Under the pieces are notes generated by a model, which was given only the letters and a program-made list of their open reading frames with translations, was not told the DNA's origin and did not search any database. Made by a program: the position numbers and the translations under genes. From NCBI GenBank assembly GCA_963921935.1, contig OY998176.1, positions 141,714,305 to 141,778,304 of the forward strand: a stretch of DNA of 64,000 nucleotides. The letters are read 5' to 3'. This document shows positions 45,452 to 56,214 of this stretch, in pieces (the stretch's first letter is position 1; each line of letters starts with the position of its first letter). The DNA comes from Galeruca laticollis (taxonomy: Eukaryota > Arthropoda > Insecta > Coleoptera > Chrysomelidae).

Positions 45452-48379
45452 TCTGTTTTTGCAATATAAGATCTACATTTTAATGATTACCTGTTTTTTC
45501 AAATAGAGCTAAAAAGTCGTAAGTCCAAAATCAAGAAACAGGTAAGTATGGCTGAAATAATGGTATTGTGTACTAAAAGTGCTTGAAAAGTTAAGTAGCA
45601 TACCATAATGACAGCTTTGTAAAGTGTTTAAAAATTAGTCAAATTTGAAAGTGAGTTAGCATTACAAGTTGTTTTCTTCTTTATTGAAAATTTGTATTTA
45701 TGGACATACCATTGTTTACCTCTCTGCTACTGATGTATATAAATTTATTTTTACTATTCGTTACTGTTGTGACTTGAGAGTTTCCGTCTATTTTATAAGA
45801 AAGTGTTAAGTTTATGTTGGAGATATGGTTACTGGAGAACCACCCAAAAAATGGTAACGCGCTATAAGCAATAATTCATGAGTGGTGTGGAAACTTGCTT
45901 GTAAATACAACGCTTCCCACGTCCAAAAATAATTCTGGAAAATGTAACAATGCTACTTTTAGACCTGCAAAAAATAACGTCCACGCCACTGTGCAAGTCC
46001 TATATCGGTACAGGTGGAGGTAATTGCATTTTATATATTTTATGGTTCGAGTGTAATTTGCAAAGACTTTTTAAGGAACACGGAATTATTCATTAATTTA
46101 TGGCTTATTACCGTTAGAATATCCATTCCTCAATATACTCCAAGGGTCATACTGTAAGTAATCACGTCCGAAAATCTGTTACTAACTCCCGGTTATTATG
46201 ACGTCCATTAAAATGGAAACTGTCATCAAATCTGTCGTGTTTATTAAATAATCTAATTCGTTTGGTAAACAATTATTGGAAGTGTTTCAAAACGAGTTGT
46301 TCTGATTTTTTATAACAGGTTATGCGTCTGTAAAATACCGATTCTCTGATTTATTCGGTTCAATTTGTTTCGTTCTGATAATAACACAAACATGACCTGT
46401 TTTCTGTATCTATTCATCTCATTTCTGATTTTCCTCACCCACATTTTCGTTCGCCGACGACAGTGATGGATCTTAATAATCAGGAGTTACGACACCAGAT
46501 ATCGAATTTTCTGCAGAGTAATGCAACAATCTTCACGATATTATTTGATTTTGGATTGCATTTTTATGGTTATACCAGTGAGACTCAACTCAATTTTTTC
46601 ATAAAGCAATTTATGACAGTATACGTTGTGTCGAAAACTATGAAAAAGCGTGAAAAGTTGCAATAGAAAATTAAAGTAATATAGCAAAACCGAACGTCCA
46701 TGAAATTGAGATATGGGAATTTTTTATGAACGATAAGTACAGTAATTTCTTAACTTAAGATTTTATAGAGCAGAACACAGTATTTATAATGCCAGACCAA
46801 TTTGAAGGGTCTAACTCATCTCTAGACCCAGTATAGGGATCGTGCCTGAACTATTGAGACAGCACTTCTGTTGAAAGTAGATCGCCCTGGTGTTATTTAA
46901 GGAAAACATAGTGGTATAAGCAGTGTAACGAATAACTTAAAAAATGCAAAAAACAGTGGGCGAAAGGATACGTTTTTGAGAAATGTAATACCGAAACTAC
47001 AAACATTTTATTCTACTCAACCAAAGTTATTTTCTATGGACTCAACAGACCTATATTAATTTTTTAACTGCAATATTCATGGTTATTACAATTGTTAAAT
47101 GAAACTAATCTTCCTTACTTTTCTTTGTTTAGCATTATAATTGATAGTTTTACATTGACAAGAATTATGCTGATACTTTTATCAACATTAAATCTTTTCA
47201 TTAATAATATAATAAATAGTTAACTACGAGTAAACCATTTACAAAAATGCGATAAAAATAATTTTATCAAATGTTAAATAATTTAAATATAAAAATAAGT
47301 ATTTTTGTTACATTGCAATTGAATTTATTATATATTGAAAAAAAATATACAAAAAGCATTAATTTGTGTTATTGATAATATACAATTCATCGAAATATTA
47401 TTTTCGATGCAGAAATAACAAATATGTTTAAAACATTTCAGATGTTTGCTAACTTTTTCATGATTTTTTTTTCTTGTTGATTTGTATAGCTTATAGATCA
47501 TGGTTTTATTAGTGGTTTTGCAATGTTTATCATGCTACATATTGAACCACAAATACAATTTCATCAATCTGAGGAAGTAGAGTTACTGGAACTTTTGAAA
47601 AAATATTTGAATCTGATTCTTTGATTCACTCCTTCAAGGTGTTTTCTCACCGAAGCTGTGTTATATGTTTCTTCTACATCTTCTTGTTTAAATACAGCAA
47701 GATACTTTCGATGAAGGCTCAACAACACATATTATAGTTTAAAAATATAAGTAAAAACACTGATAATGCAAAACTGATATTGTTTACCATTAAATTGTTC
47801 GTGTTTTTTCGCGGCAGTGATATGAAGTCAGATAAACGTTCAATATATCTTCCTGGTTCATTATATTCATTTCCAGTTCATTTAGTATTAAGAGTTTATT
47901 TGTGAATCTTGTTTATTATTATTACACGGAAATTAGCCACATTTTTGCAGTATGGAAGAAAAAATTTATAATAAGCTGAAATTTTTAGGGTAGTTAGCTT
48001 ATGTGTGTAGGAATACATATCCAAAAAGTTCCCACCCCAAACGGGTAAGCTTCATCCCCCTTTCACCCCCTTTAGGGACACCGCACTGGTTTTTTTGCAA
48101 TATATTTTAAACGCTACATGTTACGGAAAAAAACATATGTACACAAAAGTGTTGATCACAAAATTTTCTATGGAAAATGTCATATGACATTTTTCGGTAT
48201 TACTTTTCCGCCCAACCTATCTAATATGCGAGAAAAGTATTGGTTTACTCACAAAAAAGTTGAAATTTTGAAAAAAAATTTTGAGTTCTTTTTACGGTTT
48301 TCATCAAGAACAACACGATAAAATCGTTTTTAGAAAAAAATCCTGTGTGTATGTCGTCGTCCACTTTTCGTTTACATGT
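45452..48379. other. Region without recognisable gene
   Basis: Only short frames without motifs (for example 46463-46666 and 48118-48321). No inverted-repeat element, RNA gene or microsatellite of note. Confidence 0.4.
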
Positions 48380-49420
48380 CTTGTTAGCACGATACATCCT
48401 CCGGAGTACAACGAATCACCAATTTTATGATTGAATATTGTTCAGGACATCTCACAGATGAACCCCATTGATTTTCAGCACACAATAGCCAGTACAACCG
48501 ATGCTATGGTACTTGAAGTACGACATTTTTGTCATTTTTTGAGAAATTTCAGTTTGTTAGCACGATACAGCCTCCGGAGTGCAAAAAGTCACCAATTTTA
48601 TGATTGAAAATTATTCAGAACATCTCACAGATGAATCCGATTTATTTTCAGCGCACCAAAGCCAGTACCACAGGTGCTAGAGTACATTAAGTACGACATT
48701 TTTGTCATTTTTGGAGAAATTTCAGTTTGTTAGCACGATACAGCCTCCGGAGTATAAACAAGTGACCGATTTTATGATTGAATATTATTCAAAGCGTCTC
48801 AAAGTTGAACCCTATAGAGATTCAGCTCACTAAAGCCGTACAACGAGTGCTATGGTACTTGAGGTACCAAATTTTTGTCATTGCTGGAGAATTTTCAGTT
48901 TGTTAGCACGATACAGCCTCCAGCGTATATACAAGTGACCCATTTTATGATTGAATATTGTTCAGGGCGTCTTATAGATGAGCCGCATCGATTTTTAGCT
49001 CATCAGAGCTAATACAACGGGTGCTATGGTACCTGAAGTGCCACATTTTTGTCCTTTTTGGAAAAATTTCGGGTTTAGTACGATACAGCCTTCGGAGTGT
49101 ATACAAATTGCCAATTTTATAATTGGATATGTTTCAAGGTGGCTCACAGATGTACCCTATTGATTTTCAGCTGACTCTAGCGAGTACAGCGGATCCTATA
49201 AATCCAGAGCCACAATAGACTCTCGCGAGTCGCAGTGGAGGGCCTCATTGAGCCACTCATTATAAACCTAACCTATAAATCCAGATATACTGCATTTTTG
49301 GTTACTTTTGGAGAAATTTCGGTTTGTTAACACGATACGTTCCCCGTAGTGTACAAGTGACAATTTGATGATATAATATTAATCAGAGCATCTCACACAT
49401 TCGGAAAAGTTAGTTTTATT
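48380..49420. repeat. Tandem repeat with 173-bp period, degenerate
   Basis: The landmark TTGTTAGCACGATACA recurs at about 48381, 48554, 48727, 48900 and 49071 (degenerate) and 49324. The spacing is 172-173 bp except the last, which is lengthened by a 77-bp insertion. Monomers share 75-85% by eye and contain a TTTTATGATTGAATATT block and a CATTTTTGTCATTTTTGG block. No hammerhead core found. Confidence 0.9.
49209..49285. mobile_element. 77-bp insertion with 14-bp direct flanks (SINE-like)
   Basis: CCTATAAATCCAGA occurs at 49195-49208 and 49272-49285. The 63 bp between, starting GCCACAATAGACTCTCGCG, is absent from the other tandem repeat monomers. The flanks look like a target-site duplication of LINE-mediated length. 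The insert is too short to classify. Confidence 0.5.
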
Positions 49421-49492
49421 CTTTAAAACCGTTTATTTTTATTATTTTTTTTTCTATTAAAACGTAAACTGTAGGGCTCAACAAAAATTAGA

Positions 49493-49921
49493 ATGGATAA
49501 ACTCATAAATAAAGGAGGCACGTTTGGTACATTTAAGTTAAAGCGTAACAGCTTGGTAAAGCCACTAGCATTTATAAACTCCTCATCGAAAACCAAGGAT
49601 GCAAATATGATACAAGTCGATTCATCTCAATTATTCCAAAGAATAGTCTGCACTGTGCGCACACCCTCTGAATTAGAACAATGTGTCACATTTGAACTTG
49701 CGGCAGTGCCTTTATCTATATTTGATGAAAGAGGACTGATGAGAAAAATGAAAAAGTTATCATTGTATCAACTTTTCAAATTCGTACCGGAACGTTCATT
49801 TGATAAGGCCAATTGTGTGTATGTACTTGATGGCGGAAATCTGATTCATCGTGTTTTATGGCCGTCTATGTTCGTCTATAATTTGAAAAACTTTATCTTC
49901 CAAATTGGAGTTAATAAATAA
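49493..49921 (+). CDS. Fragment of an uncharacterised multi-copy arthropod protein
   Basis: 142 codons. The N-terminus MDKLINKGGTFGTFKLKR, the middle CVTFELAAVPLSIFDERG with LMRKMKK, and VYVLDGGNLIHRVLW near the C-terminus recall a repetitive protein family common in insect genomes. I cannot name its function. The DGG..L.HR segment could be the first strand of a PIN-like nuclease fold (inference). The frame ends at 49919-49921, soon after that motif, so the C-terminal part is lost. A pseudogene remnant is as likely as a gene. Confidence 0.4.
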   Translation: MDKLINKGGTFGTFKLKRNSLVKPLAFINSSSKTKDANMIQVDSSQLFQRIVCTVRTPSELEQCVTFELAAVPLSIFDERGLMRKMKKLSLYQLFKFVPERSFDKANCVYVLDGGNLIHRVLWPSMFVYNLKNFIFQIGVNK

Positions 49922-51461
49922 TAATATTTTCTCATTCAGTTACTGTTGTTCTATATCATTTACAAGATGAATTGTTCTGAACAGGTGTTCTATTCAGATC
50001 TTCAAGGAAATGTATAATAATTTGCTGAAATGAACCCATCCTTAAATATATGGTTAACGTTGTGGGTTTCAAATTCTTCAACTACCCGTAATCTACTTGA
50101 AGATATTAAATTGTACAATTCCTTCAACGCACAAATAAATCTCTGGTGTATTCACTCCCGCCTTCTCAATAACAGTGTAACTTTCCTCTAATTATAACCA
50201 TTTTGATTAAATTGCCGAACTTTCAAAATTTCTTATGGAAACTCTTGTTAATAAAGTAGCATGGTTTGTGTAGAAAAGTACGTAAATTATTCCAGGGATT
50301 TAATTCTGTACCAATTGGGAGAAAATAAAAGGGAGAATTGCTATCCGTCTAGCCGTCATCACGGAGGATGTCGAATTTTGCAGTTTCCTCGGTCGATTCA
50401 TACTAAATAAGAATAGAATTTTCTCAACGTTGATATATTTTATTCGTGAAGTAGTTTCAAAGTTTCATTTCATCTTGAATATTTGGTCGTGGGGGAATGT
50501 GAATAGGTTATAGTCTATTGTTGGGCTATTTATATGTGACGTTCCAGACTTGACTCGAATATTCTAGATACTTTTCTATTCCTCCAGGTCAAACATGGAC
50601 ATCACGTGTAGAAATTTCTAGTAAATGTCAATTGACAGGTTCGCTCGGAAACGTAAACAAATAGCAGAGCTCGACACTATTCAACATCTCAACATTCGAT
50701 AATGTTGGATATACAGGTAAGTGAATAGGCTAGGCGGGTTCTGGCTCATTCCTTATGTAAAATAACATGGGAAATCGCCAACGTGGTCATTTTTGACGCA
50801 ATTTAGATCTGCGCATGCGTTAATCATGAGGCGGCCGTTAGCAATCTTGTTCCGCGTGCGCATCCACCTTGTGCTGACGTTCGATAATTATGTAGTCATA
50901 AAGATGCCATAAGGGCGCTAACATCTCTGTTATTAATGGTCGGATTGAAGTCGAATAAACACCATTGTGATAGGTAGAGCATATACAGGATGTAGTCATG
51001 AAGATGCCAGCGGGTTCTAGATCATTCCTTATGTACAATAACATTGGGAAATCGCCAAGATCCATCGTGTTAATTTTTGACGCAATTTCGGTCTGCGCAT
51101 GTGTCGAGGCGACCATCATGTACGCATCCATCATGCTAATGACATCAACCAGCTTGTATGAGTCATTTGTTAAGCGTCGAGTAAGTCATGAGAATGAAAG
51201 AAAGCTTTATTTGTGGGTAGGGAGGTGGTGAAGGTAAAATAAGAACATCTGAACAATCTTTTTCATTGCATATAAAATGGTTAAAAATTCGATATACAGC
51301 TAGATATTTCGATATCTAATAATATTAATAATTAACTAGTCTAGCAGCTCACCCAATAAATTATATCTCTAGTCTAAATGTATGAATAATTAAAATAGAT
51401 AAAAAACATGTAAAATATGAAAATGTGTATTCGAAAGGCTGGATCAACATCCATAGCACAA
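49922..51461. other. Non-coding region with a diverged duplication
   Basis: No recognisable gene. The segment near 50728-50825 (GCGGGTTCTGGCTCATTCC start) is repeated with changes at about 51007-51105 (GCGGGTTCTAGATCATTCC), about 280 bp apart. Short frames at 50838-51231 overlap this repeat and have no motif. Confidence 0.5.
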
Positions 51462-53169
51462 TCAATCGAGTAGTGCCCCCAGGGAAAGGTTTCATCGGAA
51501 CCATGAACAATTTAGCGTTTATCATCCTCCGGACTGAGTGCTACTTTATTTTGGATAATTGAATGGACCAGATGTTTCTCGGCACGAATAAGATTTTGGG
51601 AAAATGTTTTCTGTGTGAAGGTATCAAGGCATTCTTCATAATCTTCAAATGTGATTACGGTCTTCACAACTGACGACTTTACCCCTTTAGCTTTTTTAGT
51701 TACTCCGACGTTTCGAATAAGACAGTCTATTTCTTATTTGTCATAACCATCATCCACACGACGTTCTCGTTTTTCCGCTAGACCATCTTCAGAGGTAAAT
51801 AACCGCTTTGTATACAATTTAGACGATAATCCAACATAATCAGTCATTATAATACTATTGTTCTCATCCTTCATCATCCCAAGAACCTTCTTATTAACTC
51901 GAGGAACTCCATAGACGTTATCATCGGGATAGTCACTAGTATCAAAATACTTATGACAATCTAGCTTCATCATCTCATACGGGTCCTACTCCCTTATTTC
52001 AACTATCACAGAGTCAGTATCCGTGTAACAGGCAGTGTAATTTTCTCCAAATCTCCAAGCCAAGTAACCATACTGAAAATCATAAATGGTAGTCTTAGCC
52101 AGATCTAAAATTACCATCCCTACATATATAGGCTTATTTAACCATATTTGTACCTTCTTCAATTCGATGGCGATAAGGTTTTCATTAACAATAATACCAT
52201 TTTTGAACTCTGGCTTAGCTATATATGATTCAGCACCATATCGACCACTCCACTGAAAAATTAGCTTAACATCAACGCGCTTGCGCTCGTTCCCCATAGT
52301 TTTACTTGCAACAATTAGAAACAGTGATTAGTATAGAAATATTTGTATAAAACTAGCAATACGGTATTGTTCATCAGTTTAAATAGGTTCTTCTCATACT
52401 CATTCTTCGCAACCTTACGTAATTCGGTGTTTAAGTCAATGTAGGGCTTAAACCAAGAACTCTCCTTGAATTTCAATACTCGATGTATTTTTGTTGATAC
52501 AAGGCCATTCTGTAACGCCTGCTTCAATGCTCGGTAATGTATAACATATTTTGTTTTATTAGTCACGGTACCTATCAACTTAGTCTCCTCATTTGATCTT
52601 GTAGCAGGCATCATGGTCTTAGGATTGAGGTGTTCGGGGCAGAAAGGTATGTCCTTATGCAAATCATGTAAATGATGATGATACTCCAAATCAACCTCGA
52701 GCATGTATCCCTCAGAAGCATCATCAGCAATTGCGCTAACATCAATATTTGTATCGCACCACTCGAATCCCCCATATGGCAACGCTTGGCTCATCGCCCA
52801 TCCATACTGATTGTTTATATCGAAGTACATTAAATATTTCGTTGATTTAAACGGATTGTAAGTGGGCATATACTTGTTGTTGGCTCGAACACGACGTTTT
52901 CCACATACTTGACCAAGCCCACCGCGTATACCACGCTCAACAAACAAAAACATGTCTACATCAGTGAGAAGCTCCAATTCTTGTCCAGTATGTTTCAGCA
53001 TAGCATCAAACGTAAATCCCGGTAATGTATAATAATGTGCAGGATCAATATTATACGTAGCAGTACAACTGGAACGAAGCTGCTCAAAAACGTCAGCAAG
53101 AAGAAGGATATCGGTCTTCATATACATCTTTTGTATGTATGTATGTATCTTTTGTTTTTTTATGCACAA
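51462..53169 (-). pseudogene. Protein-primed-type family B DNA polymerase, C-terminal part, broken
   Basis: Palm and thumb region of a DNA_pol_B_2-type polymerase as carried by Polinton/Maverick-like and related virus-like elements. Readable on the minus strand: MYMKTDILLLADVFEQLRSS, HYYTLPGFTFDAMLKHTG and GIRGGLGQVCG. The motif A equivalent is LMYFDINNQYGWAM and the motif B start is LFKLMNNTV. Then about 58 bp of extra sequence (52315-52370) breaks motif B, and the frame resumes in another phase at 52297. Motif C ACYTDTDSVIVE is intact and is followed by an in-frame TAG near 51990. The C-terminal 90 residues are readable across frames to 51462. The N-terminal exonuclease domain is missing beyond 53169, where an ATAC repeat begins. 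No capsid or integrase partner found nearby. Confidence 0.85.
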
Positions 53170-53571
53170 TATAAGTCCGTATTTGACTGCCTTACTAATA
53201 AAAAAGCTTGTATACCTATGTTATTCCAAATTTATATAAGGGATAGTTATACAAAGTATAAGGAAAGTATAACTCTTCAACAAATATACTCGGAATAACA
53301 TCGGTAGAACTATTCTACTTTTATTCCAAAATAATAGCTTGGCAACGTCGAAGCCGTTCACAGAAGTACATAAAACACCGAAATTTAAATGAAAACTGTC
53401 GAATTCGTGATGTTCTGTGATATTTGCAAATTCATTTTCGTACAAGAAAAGAAGAACGCATACTTCATAGATAACCTGAATAATTATTTTTTATTTACAT
53501 TTGTGTTAGCACGTGGAGTAGTTAGTGAATTATATTAAAAATTATAAAGATCAATATTATCTGTGATAAAT

Positions 53572-53745
53572 ATGACTTCAAATAAAAGGGAACGGTGTAT
53601 CAATTGGGAAAATGAAGAAAAAGTAAGCATTTATTTTTGCTGATTAATTGTGAAGTTAATATGACTGTTTTTTGTATTCCAGCGCCTTTTGAGGGACATT
53701 CTCCAAGAATATCTCCATATTATTGAGAATATAAGTTGGTGGTAG
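53572..53745 (+). pseudogene. Myb/SANT-like DNA-binding domain fragment, two exons
   Basis: Exon 1 (53572-53622) begins MTSNKRERCINWENEEK. A 60-nt intron starts GTAAGC and ends TATTCCAG at 53682. Exon 2 continues RLLRDILQEYLHIIEN and stops at 53745. The joined 37 residues match the start of insect zeste-like/Myb-SANT proteins, which normally continue for 60 or more further residues of DNA-binding domain. Here the TAG cuts it short. The copy may be host- or Harbinger-derived. Coiled-coil-like text at 54470-54590 could be its distant C-terminus. Confidence 0.5.
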
Positions 53746-54429
53746 CCCTGAAAAAATTAAACGTATGATTGAAGATTTTATAGTTTAAACTGAAGAAATA
53801 ACTCAAGAATAAACAAAAATCTCTTTTTTCTACCTTGCATATGTGTTCTAATATACCAATTTTTTCGATTCTACAGTTTTTCAATATTCCAATTTCTCAA
53901 TTCATCAAGTACTTCATCAGCTTCAAGTTATAAATTTATAAATTTTATCTTTGAAGCGAATGAGTGAATGAATAATGACTTTTGTCATGATGGCTTATTT
54001 CGAATTCTCACATTCGCCTTCTAATCCGTTTGAGTGGGCGAAAATCTGACAGTATAAACTGTTTACTAACAATAACCTTCAAAACAACCCTAATAGATTC
54101 AAAACTTTTGTGCCAGTACAAACTTGTTTTAAAAGTGGCCAACGAAAGCGATATTGATATATTAAATTGCGAAGTTGAACTTCAATATAATAAATTTAAT
54201 GGGAAACTTTGAACGTTTATCTGAATAGTTTCGTTTAATGGAAACTGTGGCTTTCTCCTTGGAAAGTCGTTTCAATGGGGACAAAAACAATTTTATACAA
54301 AATACGGTACACTGTTTTCATTATTGCGGCTACGTGTCTTGGTATATAGAATTTATATCTGCAAAATTAATCACAAACAAAATGTTGACAATAAATTTTC
54401 CTGACGTGACAAAAAATAAATGGAAGATG
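53746..54429. other. AT-rich region without recognisable gene
   Basis: Short frames at 54030-54212 and 54238-54462 have no motif. It may be remnant sequence of the Myb/SANT-like gene. Confidence 0.35.
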
Positions 54430-54600
54430 ACACCTATGTTGAATAATGAAGTAACAAATTGAAATTCTAGCTGAAACAATGGAAAAATTACGTCAAGTGA
54501 AGAAAAGTGTGTCACGATTGTACGTAGAAGAACGGCATTTGAATTGTCTAAACGTCGAAATTGAATCTATGCTCATTATTTCCTAATCAGTATTTCTTTT
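54426..54600. repeat. Direct repeat flanking the LINE, left copy
   Basis: About 170 bp, similar (85-90% by eye) to 60686-60870, including GTAGAAGAACGGCATTTGAA. Before the LINE inserted, the copies were only about 340 bp apart, so they are an older local duplication. One frame reads VEERHLNCLNVEIESMLII in both. Confidence 0.8.
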
Positions 54601-54714
54601 GCTGAAGTATGGAGCAAGATAAGATGAGGGAAGAAACAAGAACTTACTTAATGAATATTTGCCATCTTATTTCTGACAGTCATAAGAAGGGCCGGATCAG
54701 ATTGATAGTTTGTA

Positions 54715-54729
54715 TATAGATTTTGCCTA
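54715..54729. repeat. Target-site duplication of the LINE, left
   Basis: TATAGATTTTGCCTA, exactly repeated at 60650-60664. Confidence 0.85.
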
Positions 54730-55092
54730 GGTGTTTGTACATGTGTCATAGTGAAAGCAAGACGACTACAATGCTTAATACGATATAGACGTGTTTCACG
54801 TGGTGCTGATAATAAATCGATTTAAATCGTGTAAAAGTGCTTTATATTCTTCGAAACTGTTATTACTGTAAGAAGTAAGTACATACTAAGTACTTTTAAT
54901 CTATTTCACGCAAAATTGTTAATCAGTATCCTGTAAAGTGAAATTATTTTTTCACTATGTCCCGAAACCGTGGAAACAAAACAGAAAACAAGGTGACGAT
55001 GAACTGCACTCAACTGTGAAAACATTAGTGGCAAAGCTTTGTATATCTGATGATTTTATAATCAACTCTCAAAAACTATAGCAGATAGTATT

Positions 55093-55655
55093 ATGAAGCA
55101 GATGGACAAAAAAATTGAAGACCTGAAAGCAAAAACTAAAGAGTTGGAGAATGAACTAAGAAGTCAGAGAGTTACTGTAGATTATCTTCTAAAGCGGAAG
55201 AACATACAGGACCGTTTGGATAAGCGTAAAAATATTAGGTTTTATGGAGTAGATGAGAATGTTGGGGAAAAGTATATGGAAACAGTGCTGGATATCTGTA
55301 ATACTAAAATGAACCTAGAAATAGATGAAAAGTGCATAGATTTTTGTTATAGAATTGGAAAGCTTCAAAGACACAAAATAAGACCAATTTTAGTTATTTT
55401 TACGTGTATGTTCTATAAAAAATATGGTTTATAATAATAAGAAGCCACTTAAAACCTCAAATACTATAATACCAGAAGATTTAACATCTGAATAAATGAA
55501 GCTTCTAAAATCAGGCCGCGAAAAAGTTGGCAATAATCGAACAATATGGACAAAAGTTGGAAACATATTTTTAAAAATGGCCCATGGAAATGAAACAATG
55601 ATCATTAAAAATATTGAGCAGCTTGAATCTCTGCTGGTAACCGACGCTGATTAAA
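55093..55655 (+). pseudogene. LINE ORF1-like coiled-coil/RRM protein, broken
   Basis: The N-terminal heptad-rich segment (IEDLKAKTKELENELRSQ) is followed by an RRM-like region with NIRFYGVDENVGE, CIDFCYRIGK and RPILVIF. The frame stops at 55432. After a shift, a continuation with LLKSGREKVG and IIKNIEQLESLL can be read to 55655. ORF1 proteins coat LINE RNA as trimers. No CCHC knuckle is seen. Confidence 0.75.
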
Positions 55656-56142
55656 TCAAAAGTATCATTTCTCCTATTCCAATCTTATTTTTGTCACTAT
55701 TATAGTATAATAATTATTAGGTTCTTCGTCTTTCTTTAATTATATTCTGCAATATACATTCTATTATTATTTTTAATATTTTTTTTCACTTTGTGGTATT
55801 TTCAATGAAATTAACTCTATTCAATTTTTTCAACAAATTTTGCGTTTATCATTTTTTAAATTTTATAAGATTATCTGTAGCACCACGTGCAATTTGATGT
55901 ACCTGGTGTTAAACTTTTTGGTAACAACAATTTATTACTTATTGGTTTTATTATCATAATTTTTATTTGGTTTTGAATAGTTGGTGTTTGGATGGGTTAG
56001 GTATTATGAACCCCTTAAATAATGCATGTTTGAATGCGAGGTCATTAGTTCCTTCATTACATAAGGTTAAAATACTCGTAGTTATCACAGAAAGCTGGTT
56101 AAAAAATCCAATTAACAGGGATAAGATACATATAGAGGGTTT

Positions 56143-56143
<1 letters not shown>

Positions 56144-56210
<67 letters not shown>
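56144..56210. repeat. (TA)n microsatellite, left edge of nested insert
   Basis: TA run that interrupts the LINE endonuclease exactly at GFDI|Y. Confidence 0.95.

Positions 56211-56214
<4 letters not shown>

Noticed and set aside
48380..49420. Hammerhead in the 173-bp tandem repeat
   Set aside because: No CUGANGA-like core paired with a GAAA box was found on either strand.
52315..52380. Spliceosomal intron in the DNA polymerase remnant
   Set aside because: Removing any GT..AG pair in the segment does not restore the conserved motif B frame, so a plain insertion is preferred.
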